NCBI GenBank assembly: GCA_002633025.1
Contig: NMRB01000895.1
Coordinates: forward strand, 79,873 to 143,872
DNA: 64,000 bases
Reading direction: 5' to 3'
Origin: Notospermus geniculatus
Lineage: Eukaryota > Nemertea > Pilidiophora > Heteronemertea > Lineidae
The position numbers and the translations under genes were made by a program. Below the pieces are notes generated by a model. That model ran no database searches. It had not been told where the DNA came from and worked only from the letters and a program-made list of their open reading frames with translations. Shown piece by piece: positions 1 to 11,249 of the stretch; the stretch's first letter is position 1, and each line of letters begins with the position of its first letter.

Positions 1-546
1 GAAAATCACCCACAAGGGTTACCGCCGACACATAATTATACCAGAAAAAATTATACCACATATTGCTTTCTTGTCAAATTTTGTAATTTGCACGCTAGAG
101 TCATATCAAAGGAGGCGTTCTCGATGACCTGTGGTCAGGTGGAGGTGAGGTTTTTCCCAGTTGAAACACGCCATGTTCTCGTCTTCATCATTTTGTCGGT
201 TTCTTTGGCCGTGAAATATTTTCACGTGCTGTGAAGGAAGTTGCCTTGTTAAAGCCACACAGTATAGACAGATGGGTCATAATCTGCGAGCACAGTCTCG
301 GTCACCCAGCCGCTGTTTCGAATCTGGGGATCCGTATTGCAGTACTGCAGAACGAAATGGCTGGCTGCGCAAGACTACACGCAGCATTGGGGATTCCCCC
401 AACCTCGATGCGGGATAATGCTCTAGTGTGGTTCTATGGTTCTATACATTACGCACGCCTGTAGATGAGGTTGCACTATGATTTCGGCAGAACGGAAGTG
501 AGTAGCGGTGCATACTGTGCGGCTTTAAGAGCGCTTGTTAATGTAT
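1..546. other. Unique sequence, no gene recognised
   Basis: No inverted repeat, tandem array or recognisable exon is visible. A 77-codon open frame at 231-464 (+) has no domain I recognise and no supporting context. I treat it as chance. Confidence 0.5.
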
Positions 547-1030
547 ATACTCTAACCTCTTAGATGTAAGACCGGTTCATTAACTTGGTTCAAGACCGCC
601 TCCAATTATTATGCAGTGAGAAGGCAAAAAGCATTGCTCTCCGATTGGCCGGATATTGTGTTGGCCAAGTCATGAACTTCTGCTTGCTCATTCAAGACAT
701 ATTGTTTGGGTTGACGTGGCTCTTTTATAGGAAAATGGGGTTCCTGATGCAAGAAATTTGAAGAAACTGACCACAGTTGTGACCTTGATGGCACATCTTA
801 CATCACCAAGCTGTACAATTACCAATGACACACAATGGGGTGCAGGATATGGTGGCACGCATTACATCAGTGATCCTCAACTCACACTATTACATGGCGA
901 ACTGAGGTTGTCACGACCTGGTGATCACTGCCCAAAACACAATACCCTCAATAAGATCATAAATAGTGGGAGGTCCTAGGCCTTGACTGGAATATTTGGA
1001 ACTGGTTTTACATCTAAGAGGTTAGAGTAT
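547..1030. mobile_element. Foldback MITE, terminal ATACTCTAACC
   Basis: The left end (547-578) reads ATACTCTAACCTCTTAGATG and continues inward. The right end (about 999-1030) is its reverse complement over about 32 bp with two or three mismatches. The interior is non-palindromic and has no transposase frame. Ends of this kind on a 484-bp element fit a non-autonomous DNA transposon. The flanks are TA-rich, so a TA duplication is possible but not proven. Confidence 0.7.
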
Positions 1031-1584
1031 CTCCATCTGATTCTCACCAGTCTATATGGCCTGACGCCCATCTAGCCTGGTTTGAATCCATACCAAGGTT
1101 CAATGTCGTGGCACAAAACTATACCCTGGGGATAGTTCGATCTACAAAAGTACAACCTGGCCCTGATTGATCAATTACTGGTGTGTAACCTACAAACGGG
1201 TGGGCACATGGTCCATGTACCATTTCATTTTACCAATCGCTGCATGTTGTCGATACCTACAGCGGCTCGATCGCCGCCATGCGACAGAGAGGTCGCATCG
1301 GACTCCGGCTTTCATATCACATCCGATCGATTTCAACTTTGTCCATCTTTCCCCAAACATTATAGACAACCTTTATCGTGTCTGCAGAAAACTCACCACG
1401 CTATCCGGGCGTAAATTATTCACGGTGATGCTCACCGGAGTGTGTTGATGGACATTAGAAATTTTAGTGTACCACCTTCCGCTAATGGACAGGCGTACCA
1501 AACTAATTTGAAATTTATATTTGAATTAAGAAATCTGGCTGGCAGATGTCATATGTATTCGTTCAACGAGAGATTTGATTTACA
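1031..1584. other. Unique sequence, no gene recognised
   Basis: Mixed-composition DNA with two overlapping short frames (1167-1448 and 1181-1414, +) that are shadows of each other. Neither resembles a known protein and no splice-bounded exon is convincing. Confidence 0.45.
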
Positions 1585-1935
1585 GGCGCTCTCATCATCC
1601 TCCCACAGCAGGGCTTTGGTCTCGCTCCTCTTCATACACTCGCACACAAAGCCCTGCAAGGGAGTAAGAAATAAAAGTGGAAAATAAAAAGTGGGAAATT
1701 TCGGAATTTTGCGCGAATTTTTTAATTTCTCAAATTGGCAGAAATTTTTCTCCATTTTGAGAAATTTTCTTAAAATGACATGACATTTTGTCTGATTTTT
1801 CGGGTGATATTTCTCAAAATGGGAAAAAAATTATCCCAATTTGAGAAATTGAAAAATTCGCGCAAAATTCCAAAATTTCCCACTTCTTATTTTCCACTTT
1901 TATTTATTACTCCCTTCTGCTGAAATTGGGCCTCC
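1585..1935. repeat. Short palindromic CAGCAGGG repeat split by a MITE
   Basis: At 1603-1657 CAGCAGGGCTTTG is followed about 28 bp later by its inverse CAAAGCCCTGC. A sister copy at about 2400-2490 in the opposite orientation has CAGCAGGGGTTTG and CCCCTGCTG uninterrupted, followed by the same flanking words. In this copy the palindrome is broken after CCCTGC by the AAGGGAG element at 1658-1916, and resumes as CTGCTGAAA. The sister copy therefore gives the empty site. Confidence 0.7.
1658..1916. mobile_element. AAGGGAG foldback MITE (copy 1), TSD CTGC
   Basis: This is a 259-bp element whose halves are near-complete reverse complements: AAGGGAGTAAGAAATAAAAG at the left, and the matching TTATTACTCCCTT end at the right. 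It is flanked by CTGC on both sides (1654-1657 and 1917-1920). The uninterrupted sister repeat near 2.4 kb has a single CTGC, so the 4-bp duplication is supported by an empty site. Other copies lie at 43752, 47717, 49227, 53565 and 54644. It has no coding capacity; the mobilising transposase is unknown. Confidence 0.88.
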
Positions 1936-2189
1936 CAGCCAAGCATGAGGCGGTCAGAAAACCATTGCCCAATCAGAATGCAGCATTTTTAGGGTGTGAA
2001 TACTACATGTAAATAATTATGACTGATACAAACAACCTAAAATAATAAGAATCTTTCTTATATATACATGTACGAAGAATCGCCGTGATAAAATTCAGCC
2101 AGTTTTGAAAAGACCTAAGTGATTTGTGAAATACAGAAGATAAAATTGGGTAGAACCAAGAGTTTGTATTTCTCCAAGTTAATAATGGC

Positions 2190-2327
2190 CGATACACACG
2201 ATCAAATTTTTCATCCAATTTTCTGAATATGCCTACATGCGGGTTTATACATGTACATTGAAGCCCCAATAGGCTCGGAATCTGAATTTCCAAAAAAAAT
2301 GGATGAAAAATTGGATCGTGTATACAC
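2190..2327. repeat. Small foldback element
   Basis: GATACACACGATCAAATTTT near 2191 is matched in inverse by sequence ending at about 2325. The arms are about 33 bp around a spacer of about 70 bp. It is probably a short MITE; no target duplication is evident. Confidence 0.55.
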
Positions 2328-2399
2328 ATCTATAAGCCTTTAGTAAGACCATGACAGTACAGGTGGTTAGCTGGAGTATGTGACAGCCGCACCTGAATC

Positions 2400-2490
2400 A
2401 CTGGATGTTCGTATTTCAGCAGGGGTTTGTGCGAGTAGATGAAGAGGAGCGAGGTAAAAACCCCTGCTGTGGGAGGATGTCCTATTCTGC
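2400..2490. repeat. Uninterrupted sister copy of the CAGCAGGG palindrome
   Basis: This is the inverse-orientation relative of 1585-1935, containing GAAGAGGAGCGAGG between the two palindrome arms. It is useful as the empty site for the MITE at 1658-1916. Confidence 0.65.
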
Positions 2491-2855
2491 CCCGTGATGT
2501 CGATGACACAGGACCAAATCCGTTTATCGCAGAGATTGGAGCGGTATTAACATAGTTTTCCATGGTAAATTGATATGGAGAGCTGGGAGCACACTCGAGG
2601 CTGTTTACATTAGCAATAATATGAAAGATGTACCGATATTTACAGATATTTTGCTCGTAGTCTGTTGACTTTACCTCGGGCAGTCGCCGGTGTCTTTGAA
2701 CATCGTCGACGACAAATATCTCGACAAGGAAAATCATATTCTACGGAAGGAGACGGGCATAACGAGGCTTGTCACGGGGGTGGCTCTCTCGTTCCTTCTC
2801 GAGATACAGTAACGTCAGGATTGGGGACTTTTCTCCGGCGCTTTATTTTCTCAAA

Positions 2856-3315
2856 TAGCGTGTTCGTTTACTCACCCGGGCCTCCCCTCGGTGAGACCCA
2901 CAGCGTTCTTTTATCGTGTGACGTCATGATCTGGCGCCTCTCGGGCCTGCCCGAAGTAACCATCTCGCCGAGGTGGTTAGTTGGGGAAGTATCCCAGCAT
3001 ACCTTCGACAAAGTGGCGTCGAACATGCCCAATCCGCCATTTTTACGCAAATTGAATATAAATAATGGTCAGCATGCAAATGTAGATACAGATAGTGAGG
3101 ACACAGTGGCTACCAGGGCGACTTTCATCTTCTGGTTGTCCATGTCGTCTGCTGGTGTGCCAGTGCCATTGCTGGCCACCATTTTGCCTGATCACGTGGT
3201 GCGAACGTAGTCGAGTGAGGCGCAACAGCGTTCGGGATGGGGCTTTATTGAGCATGCGCCTCAGCCGCTCAAAAATGTACTCCGGGGAGGCCCGAGTGAA
3301 TAAACGAACACGCTA
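2856..3315. mobile_element. Foldback element, terminal TAGCGTGTTCG
   Basis: TAGCGTGTTCGTTTACTCAC at the left is mirrored by GAATAAACGAACACGCTA at the right. The terminal repeats are about 33 bp and include a GGGCCTCCCC block. The interior is unique. The longest non-gap frame in the window (181 codons, 2665-3210) runs across the left terminal repeat and is not believable as a gene. Confidence 0.65.
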
Positions 3316-3831
3316 AAAGGGAAGCAATCAAAATGTACTCCAGAGATCATTATCCTCTGAGGTATTGCTTGATACGGATTAATCTAGAATGCATGGCTTA
3401 AAAAACCGAAGTTAAGATTTTCGACGGTTATTGTTCTTTTTATTCGGACACTCTCTCCCGAGGATATATCTTCCTTTCACACCGAATGAAGGTGGATGAA
3501 TGAGAAAGCAGTGCGGTACAATACGATTCTGCTGTCAAACTGGTGGAAGCGAAATTCCTTGTTATCGTGTGGTGACATTATTGGCCGAATCCTATGTACA
3601 GTATGCTAGCCTATACATATAGATCTCAGACCACGACAGCTTAGGTTTGTTTTAGGTACTGTACATTGTAGCAGGCATCATGTACATGTATCGTTGCAGT
3701 AGAAATTTCAAGAATTTAAGCATGCACATTCTATCCATTCTTCATCCTACTAGAGGAAGTGCAAATGCGCATGTGTGATTTACGTTTCCTGCAGTTTCCT
3801 AGCAACCAGAAAGATGGCCGCTGGCGAAACT
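3316..3831. other. Unique sequence, no gene recognised
   Basis: No repeat structure or exon signal was found in this stretch. Confidence 0.4.
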
Positions 3832-3971
3832 GGGGCCATATTCACGAAGCCTTCGCAACTTTACGTGCACGCCAGTCTATTGTTTGGCTGCACATGCCCT
3901 ATTGTTCACTGACTGCCTTACGATAGATTTGCGTGCACGCAAAGTTGCGAAGGCTTCATGAATATGGCCCC
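3832..3971. mobile_element. 140-bp MITE, terminal GGGGCCATATTCA
   Basis: The left end GGGGCCATATTCACGAAGCC and its inverse at the right pair over about 40 bp around a 55-bp centre. Size and structure are those of a typical MITE. It has no coding potential. Confidence 0.75.
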
Positions 3972-4600
3972 AGCTGGTCTGTAGTTTGCGCGTCCATCAC
4001 TTTCACCAGATTTGTGACAGACTATAGTGTCTTTTGCATTAAGCAGAGATGAACAACCGGGATGAATCGGCAGGCAGATTGACACTCAAGTCACAAATCA
4101 CCCGAATGAATACCGCCGCTAATTAATGACCGGGTCATAAGTAATTAATAAGTCGTCCCATCTCCGTATTGTGTCAGCAGTGGACTGTAGATGGACAGAT
4201 TGTTCTCCCTGGCTTGACCGCAGTGTTGGGGGTGAAAAAAAATAAAAAATAGAGGCATCATGAAAAAGTTAGTCGCGCGCAGCCAGACCACCAGTCTCCC
4301 AACCGAGGGTCTGGCTGCAACGTCTAAAACATGTGTGATGCTGCTTTGCGCACGGCTGGCGTCAGTCACGTGATCTTGCAATAGAGCGCCGCAATTTTGC
4401 AATCATGTGACACCCCGGTCAAAGATAATATGGCCAATCAGCTTGGCTTTAACATTTGAATTCGGCATCGACCTATCCATTGATATCAGCTGGGTCGGTA
4501 TTCTCGTAACAAAAATTGGCAACGTTGGTCTCAGTCTCTGTAATGCTGCGCGGTTCGCGCATGCGTAGACAGAGACTGAGCACCTCAGTCTAAGAAAAAA
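3972..4600. other. Unique sequence with one small hairpin
   Basis: A 14-bp hairpin stem (GGTCTCAGTCTCTG and its inverse, about 4527-4586) flanks an NRF-1-like GCGCATGCG word. Nothing else is recognised. Confidence 0.4.
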
Positions 4601-4836
4601 TATATACCTTTCCAACAAAGATGGCGGTCTAACATATCTCACCATATGACGTCAGAAGCTTAAAAACCATTCAATGGCCGCTGGCACGCTAAGCTGGTCA
4701 AGCGGACCATGGGCACAAAACTTTACGTAAAATAATTGTCTGGTAGTGTTATATCATGCTTGGACAATGAATGGCCACGACGTCATGTGGGAGAACTAGT
4801 AGACCACCATCTTTGTTGGAAAGGCCTAGGCCTATA
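4601..4836. mobile_element. MITE with ACCTTTCCAACAAAGATGG ends (copy 1)
   Basis: The terminal repeat CCTTTCCAACAAAGATGG appears at both ends in inverse. The second copy lies at 19394-19639 in the opposite orientation and matches throughout. Inside are ATGACGTCA-type CRE words near each end. AAGATGGCGG in the terminus resembles a YY1 site. Short unrelated frames overlap it. Confidence 0.75.
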
Positions 4837-5668
4837 CTTCTCCTCAGCCCCATATGCTCGTTCTTACTTAAAGCAGGAAAAATGGCGCAATGCGAAAATA
4901 GGCCTAGGGGGGCGCCTGTCATCCAAAAAGAAAGAGGTACCCCAAACCCCAAGTGAATGTACCAGATTTCGGTTGCATCGGCACATCAATTGGCCTGGAA
5001 AATTCGGTTTCATTAGTATTAACTTCCACCACGGTTGCATGCACTCATCGTATTCTTTCCCCTCCGCATCGTGGCAGCTCTTTGTGTTTTTCGAGCGTCG
5101 ATAGGTCCGGGGGAACGAGGTTGTTTTATATTCCTTCCGGCAAGAGTCACAGCGACTTCAGTTTGCCGGCTGACCTTTTTAATCCAACATTCCTCCGCCT
5201 ACTCGTCCAACGAAGTAACAATTAATAAGCAAGTCGCCAAACTCCGGCCATATTAGGCTGATGTTGTTACCTTAGTCATTTGAGATATTGGATGAAGGAC
5301 GCCCAAGCGGTTCGCAGCATTAGACATCTATTTAGCTAATATCTCGGTTTATCTCGCAGGAACTTTTTTATGCGCGGAGACATATTTTCTTGCTGACGGT
5401 AATCATTGTTTGACCATTCTATCGGATGTGTTTGACGATGTCCAAGAGGAAATTACCCGGATGACATAAACCGAATGTCATTTTGTCATCATGTTTTTTA
5501 CGCAGTCCTTTTCTTTGCTATAATTTGGCTTTTCGCTATTGATATAATCCTGTCCGTGGATTCGTAACGTAAATGGAAATTGGGGATACAGGGAGTGCAT
5601 CGTGTCTGGATAACAATGGGGTACGGTATGGGCAAACAAAAGGAGGCGCTGATCATCAACCAGGTTAA
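4837..5668. other. Unique sequence, no gene recognised
   Basis: Three overlapping frames of 60-90 codons are visible on the plus strand, none with recognisable content. No repeat is detected. Confidence 0.4.
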
Positions 5669-6227
5669 CATTCGGAACGACCTGAGGCGAACTGCTTATC
5701 TGTCCACTGGGCGGCGCATTTCACCTCGGACACAAGGGTAGGGTGTAGGGCGGGTGTTATGCTGCCTGTTAGGTGGTGCTTCGTTTTTTTCTTTTATGTT
5801 AATTTTATTAATTGTATTTATCATTTCTATGCTCTCTGAGCGAGGAAATAAATTATCTTATCTTATCTTATCTTACAAGTCCAAGGCAGCCATGTTGTTT
5901 ATCAACAAACCCACGTGACCGACCGTGGGACTATTTTCGCCGAATTTTGGCCTGCTAAGATATCCAACCTTATTTCCTGGATAAGTTGAGGCATATTATA
6001 AACTTACCGATATCTTACGCAATCTGCCAATTATTGATCAATAACGCAACGTTTTTGTGTGACATATTTCGTTCATGCGCAGGGTGTGATGAGGCGACCG
6101 CATCCAAACCCACAGAAACTCAAGGCAATCACTGTGCATTCAAGATGGCTGCCTTGGAATTGTGTCCGAGGGGAAATGCGAGTGTCTACGGAAATTGCCG
6201 AGCAGTTGCCTTCGGAAGTTCCGAATG
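5669..6227. mobile_element. CATTCGG foldback transposon, 9-bp TSD CCAGGTTAA (copy 1)
   Basis: The element begins CATTCGGAACGACCTGAGG and ends with a related inverse CTTCGGAAGTTCCGAATG. It is flanked by perfect 9-bp direct repeats CCAGGTTAA (5660-5668 and 6228-6236). A second copy at 15731-16159 is inverted and has its own 9-bp duplication. Nine-base duplications are known for Mutator-like and some Merlin elements, so a Mutator-like origin is an inference. A 138-bp retroelement tail sits inside at 5737-5874. The sequence contains GGCAGCCAT and CACGTGACC words. Confidence 0.85.
5737..5874 (+). mobile_element. Truncated retroelement tail inserted in the CATTCGG element
   Basis: Comparison with the sister element at 15731-16159 shows an extra 138 bp here, bounded by ACAAG on both sides (5732-5736 and 5875-5879). 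The insert ends in GAGGAAATAAATTATC followed by a TTATC pentamer run. A simple-repeat 3' tail plus a short duplication fits a severely 5'-truncated non-LTR retroelement or SINE. Confidence 0.7.
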
Positions 6228-6236
6228 CCAGGTTAA

Positions 6237-6959
6237 AACGCAAGTGCGCATGCCTTGCGATTGTTGAACCGTTCAGAACCCATGACGTCGATCATTGGCC
6301 TGTTGTTTACGCTAAAATGGCCAACTTTATCGATTAAATCCATCATGTTCCCGCAGGGATTTTTGCTCAAAAGCAATAAGATATATTTTAGCAGTTCCAT
6401 ATACTTAATGACAGAAAAGTACAATTAGAAATTGAGTGCAATGTTTTAGTTATATTTGGCCTAGAAACAGGGTGTGCTATTCAGAATTAATTGGAAAACA
6501 ACGTTAGCCTCACTTTCAATGACGCAGTTCTGACCTGGTTGATAGTCAGCGCCGCGTCGCGGATTAGTTTTGCCGGTACCTCATTCCTTTGGCATTCAAG
6601 TAAAAGTAAAGTCGGCTCCGAATTTCGCAAATTTTCGACCTCAACCGCCCGGGGTCTTCCTCAGGCACTTTCAAGAGAGCCCAGAATTTGGGCAGAATTT
6701 ACAGTGGTGATCACATGTGGTCACGTTTATCTTGAAGCATCCTGCCTTTGTTGCGGATGTGTCACCAACGTACGCACTAAAAGCGAAAGTCGAAAGGACG
6801 GCTGATCAAGTGCCAGTTGTGAAAAAGAATTGTCGGTAAAATGCACGCCATACTCAATGCCTTTATAGTCATCACAGAACTTTTGATCACTGCCAACCCT
6901 CCCGGAGCTCCTTAGATGATTTACTGACCCTAATAAAGGCATGAATTAAAACAGCAGGC
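6237..6959. other. Unique sequence, no gene recognised
   Basis: A 104-codon frame at 6491-6805 (+) has no recognisable domain and ends in unique DNA. No repeats were found. Confidence 0.4.
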
Positions 6960-7400
6960 GAAAATAAAGCCATTTTTATTTCAACATGGCCCCCGAGCGG
7001 TTTAATTACCCAGCCCGAGCGCGTCTTTCGCTGAAGCACAATCTCCAATGAAGAGAGGCAGCGCGTTCATTAAGAATTCAACGGCGAAGACTAACCCGCG
7101 TGTCGGAGACTATTGAAAGCAAGCATGCAGACGTAAATTAAAATCATGTTCGACTGTCGTTTAGCAGTTTGGAACAAAAGCTATGACTTGAGAGGATGTT
7201 AAGCCTCAGGCTCATCACTATTCATAACTAATATAATTATCTTATATTTATCTTGCTCCTCTCTCGGGTGATTTGCATAATTAATATGAGTTTAGCAGAC
7301 GACAGGGAGATCAAAGAAAGAACAGCGTTGACTCAAGTGAATTACATTAAATACCCTCTGGTGAGTTCCTTGTGTAGCTAAGATTATCCTTCGCAACTTT
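6960..7400. promoter_or_regulatory. Possible cis-regulatory island
   Basis: This is a repeat-free AT-rich stretch. It contains an octamer-type ATTTGCATAATTAAT word near 7270, a TCF/LEF-type GATCAAAG near 7309, and several TAAT/ATTA homeodomain cores. Clustering of such words between MITEs is suggestive only; conservation with a related species would be the real evidence. Confidence 0.25.
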
Positions 7401-7590
7401 CCGGTGACGATCGGAGATATTCGGAAGAACTTCGTCTGCTTCGCACAAACCTCCGTTTGTGGGCGCCACCGGTATCCAATCTTCAGGAGGTTTCAAGGAA
7501 CTTTCAACGAACGACTGGAATTCAGGAACAGGATAAATATCACTAGATGGGAATTGCTACTTGAAAAGGTGCAGCAGTAACATTCTAGGC

Positions 7591-7669
7591 TAAGCCAAGT
7601 AATCATGCGCCAAGGTCACATGGGACTTTCAAAGTCCCATGTGACCTGTGCGCATGATTACTTGGCTTA
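7591..7669. repeat. Near-perfect 79-nt palindrome
   Basis: The 39-nt arms (7591-7629 and 7631-7669) match in inverse at 37 of 39 positions around a single-base centre. The outer part reads TAAGCCAAGTAATCATGCGC. There is essentially no loop. Such structures are prone to deletion in cloning and replication. It may be an extremely short foldback element. Confidence 0.9.
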
Positions 7670-8625
7670 AAAGTACATGTAGTTCTTAATAGAATCGAGG
7701 TGCCTATGGTTTGGGGTGGATTGTGAGGACGTCGTTGATATTATTATTCATGTGAGTGTCATTTGCAAGTGTGTTAGGGGCAGATATTAGGATAGATATG
7801 CCATTTCATCGATTTGCATGAATCTGGCGATTCTTGGCGCATTGATACTGAGACCTATTGTTCGTGCGACGTCAAGTAGGCGCAGATGCAAATTTCGCGT
7901 CTTTCACGTCTCGCGCGATTTTTCGAGTCACAAACATTAGAATTGTTTTAAAAACTCTAACAAGTACTTCGTACCCTTCCAAGAGCTGTGTGAAATTTCA
8001 TCAAAACGGTTTTGATTTCCGTCGAGTAGATTTCGCTGGGCACTTCGACCCCAAATGTACACGAAATGTACAGGCAGCGTATTACCGTACTTAGCCCTAT
8101 TGGGTTCGTTGTGGTCGTCGTGATGATATGATCGAATTGGATTTCATCAAGTGAATGTATATAGTTTTTTTCATTCGTCGTACTTTAGCTCAGGGCGTCG
8201 CGAAATCTCAGTAGTAGGGTTTGATCAAGCTGCAATCTGTACCTCCTTGCTGCAATTATGAAAAAGATCTTGGGAGATTTTTCTGATTATCAATCCACTC
8301 CCTCCATTCTTGCCCGTGTGCCATCGCACGTCCTCCAGATGCATCGGCGGGTTATCTCATCGCGAAATCGAATCCCTCACAATTATTAATGTTAAGGAGA
8401 GGAAATGAAGATCTATTGGTGACGGGCATATTGACACAGAAGCAATTATAGCAGATGTCTACCAATCTAAGATATTTTACGCGGATTCTGAAAGGGCGAT
8501 GGATGTGCAAATCTAATCTGAGACATTGGCTCTGCACATAGGGTCACTGCCGAGAGCATCGTCATATGCTCATGACTTCTTAATGTACACACACTGATCA
8601 TAAGTATTGCAACATAGGTTTTTTA
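7670..8625. other. Unique sequence with a short dispersed duplicate
   Basis: CATCAAGTGAATGTATATAG at about 8147 recurs at about 9399 with the same following TTTTTCATTCGTC. Nothing else is recognised. Confidence 0.4.
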
Positions 8626-8842
8626 TTAAAGGGCCTCTAGAGGCAGCTTTTTAGTGCATATTGATATGATTACTAACACAGAATTGGTGGCATGGGGATG
8701 CAACTTGGGAATCGTTTTTTAAGTAAAATTTCATCACTGTCAACATTTGATCCACAAATCATGAGTTCATGGTTACTAGCGCCACATGTTGTTGCAGTAA
8801 TGATAGTAGCCTAATAACAAGCTGCCTCTAGAGGCCCTTTAA
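8626..8842. mobile_element. 217-bp MITE, terminal TTAAAGGGCCTCTAG
   Basis: TTAAAGGGCCTCTAGAGGCA at the left is mirrored by TGCCTCTAGAGGCCCTTTAA at the right. The CCTCTAGAGG core is itself palindromic. It has no frame. The duplication length is ambiguous because the ends merge with flanking TTA. Confidence 0.75.
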
Positions 8843-8876
8843 TTTTTCGGTAGTCAATCATAATTGAGACAGACGC

Positions 8877-9000
8877 ATGGAACTGGGGACACATAGAACC
8901 CGGGACACATAGAACCCTGCATACAAATAACTGTCTTTAAGGACGCATAGAACCCGGGACGCAAAGGACCCGGGACACCTAGAACCTGGGACACATAGGT
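8877..9000. repeat. Degenerate GGGACACATAGAACCC minisatellite
   Basis: The unit GGGACACATAGAACCC recurs imperfectly about six times (for example at about 8886, 8902, 8943 and 8974), with a short unrelated interruption in the middle. Confidence 0.7.
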
Positions 9001-9145
9001 ACGCTCCCCGCTAAAAGACGCTCTTGCAGCAGGCGATATTTGTGGTACCAACCATCTCCTGAAATAGATTACGTCATGGAAATGAAGTCCGATTTCGTAT
9101 TTCGTACTTCGTGTTTCGTCAGTTTTGCGAAACCTCACTATTATT
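9001..9145. mobile_element. Solo arm of the GAGGTTTCGC foldback family
   Basis: This matches one arm of the complete element at 34255-34640: GCTAAAAGACGC, GGTACCAACCATCTCC, then TTTTGCGAAACCTCAC at the end. The opposite arm is absent. Confidence 0.65.
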
Positions 9146-10038
9146 ATGAAAAATCAACTTAGACGAACGCTTTTTGCCTCTCTCTTGGAGAAATGGCAAG
9201 ACGACTTGATTTTTTCAAGGAACCTTAACTTGAAACTACTTGTACTTTGACAAAGATGAGTATGTTAAAAATAGGGAGACAGCAGACTTAATCCCCTTTT
9301 TAATCACTTCTTTTGCGATAGGCCCCTAACCTTCAGAAAGTAACAACCTAAGACCTGGTGACATTCAACATTTTTGATCGCATCCAAGACGCCCATACAT
9401 CAAGTGAATGTATATATAGTTTTTCATTCGTCTAATCTTTCCCCTTCGGAATACGACTTGATATGTAATAACATATTAGCTGATCACCCGACGCTGTTAG
9501 AAAAAAGCGTTACATCTTTGTATATGATAATGGAAAGGGTAGAATAATTAGTGCTAATCTTCAAGAACAAGTACTCAAAGGCCCCATCATTATGTTCTCG
9601 ATAAAGCACTTTTTTTAGTTTTGCATTATAAACATAACGTCACTTTCTCCGTCGATATCCTGAGTGACGATGGTATAAAGTTATCTACCACGTTTCGCGT
9701 TACATTTCTAATTCCTTGCATCCAGAATTATCTAACAAGTCGACATCATCTCTCAACTTCATATAAAGTTGTTATCGAATCACAATGCAGGCTTAGGGGC
9801 GATATTATTGGAATTGAGAAGCAGACGGGCTCAGCTCCCGGGGCACAATACCCCACAGCAAAAGTCAACGATTCTAGAGCGGATTAGCAAAACTACCCCA
9901 CTGTCACATGATATGACACAATATTCGCAAAGAAACCTGTGCATTTCTCAAGTTGTTATCACTCGAAGGGGAGTTAATTGGTGTATTTAGTGTAGAGTTA
10001 TTGTTTCGCCTTCTCAAGCTGATCATAATATTAGCCCC
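9146..10038. other. Unique sequence up to a gap
   Basis: No gene or repeat is recognised. The stretch ends at the assembly gap. Confidence 0.4.
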
Positions 10039-10631
10039 NNNNNNNNNNNNNNNNNNNNNNNNNNNNNNNNNNNNNNNNNNNNNNNNNNNNNNNNNNNNNN
10101 NNNNNNNNNNNNNNNNNNNNNNNNNNNNNNNNNNNNNNNNNNNNNNNNNNNNNNNNNNNNNNNNNNNNNNNNNNNNNNNNNNNNNNNNNNNNNNNNNNNN
10201 NNNNNNNNNNNNNNNNNNNNNNNNNNNNNNNNNNNNNNNNNNNNNNNNNNNNNNNNNNNNNNNNNNNNNNNNNNNNNNNNNNNNNNNNNNNNNNNNNNNN
10301 NNNNNNNNNNNNNNNNNNNNNNNNNNNNNNNNNNNNNNNNNNNNNNNNNNNNNNNNNNNNNNNNNNNNNNNNNNNNNNNNNNNNNNNNNNNNNNNNNNNN
10401 NNNNNNNNNNNNNNNNNNNNNNNNNNNNNNNNNNNNNNNNNNNNNNNNNNNNNNNNNNNNNNNNNNNNNNNNNNNNNNNNNNNNNNNNNNNNNNNNNNNN
10501 NNNNNNNNNNNNNNNNNNNNNNNNNNNNNNNNNNNNNNNNNNNNNNNNNNNNNNNNNNNNNNNNNNNNNNNNNNNNNNNNNNNNNNNNNNNNNNNNNNNN
10601 NNNNNNNNNNNNNNNNNNNNNNNNNNNNNNN
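10039..10631. other. Assembly gap (593 N)
   Basis: Unresolved bases. The right flank is a dispersed repeat, which may explain why assembly stopped. Confidence 0.99.
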
Positions 10632-10780
10632 ACGGGGCCAGTTTTGTGGGGGGGGGGTCTGGGGAAAATTTTGAAAATTAGAAGTTCTGAGATGCGATTT
10701 GAGGTCAAGTTCCTGCACTCTGAGACACGAACAATATTGATCTTTTATCCCATTTGATTTTGCTGAATTTTCTTTTTGCT
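10632..10780. repeat. Dispersed repeat fragment related to 21547-21800
   Basis: It shares GATGCGATTTGAGGTCAAGT and the words around CACTCTGAGACACGAACAAT with the inverse of 21590-21700. It has a G-run near one end. It is truncated by the gap. Confidence 0.6.
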
Positions 10781-11025
10781 CAACGGGCCTGGGTACATGT
10801 ACTAAGGTGGCAGAGAGACGGGGCTTGCGTCTGTGATCGACATACCCCATTGGGTACTGAAAATATCATTATTATCAATACTGTTATCATTAATGATGAG
10901 TCTTATATACATGTAGTACAGTGTCCAATCCATTTGGGGGGATCACTCAATGCGTCAAATATCATAAACATTGAATGTGGTGCTAACAAAACTGACTACA
11001 GTCCTGCCGCTCTGCCTCAAAGCAT

Positions 11026-11240
11026 AAAGGTTCAACTTACAAATTCAGCATTTTATAAATGTGGACAGTATCCCTTTAAACATCAACAGATTTGCGTTCT
11101 GACTCTTCCATATGATAGGCGAGACCCTTCTGCATGTTTAGTGCAAATTTTGTTGAATTCCGACTAGCTGATCATGATACAAAAGGACTGAATTAATGAG
11201 AACCCCACGAACGATGAGAGCGCAGGGTCATCTGTGTACG
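11026..11240. mobile_element. Fragment of the CATAAAGGAATC MITE family
   Basis: It shares AAAGGTTCAACTTACAAATT, CATATGATAGGC and GAGAACCCCACGAACGATG with the full copies at 14444-14915 and 45933-46421. Both termini are missing or diverged. It runs into an arm of another family. Confidence 0.65.
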
Positions 11241-11249
11241 TATCTTTCG

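Noticed and set aside
2665-3210. 181-codon frame, the longest without N
   Set aside because: It crosses the terminal repeat of the foldback at 2856-3315, has no domain, and is overlapped by frames on the other strand.
10023-10850. Frames of 170-275 codons around the gaps at 10039 and 40733
   Set aside because: Almost entirely N; they are not evidence of coding.
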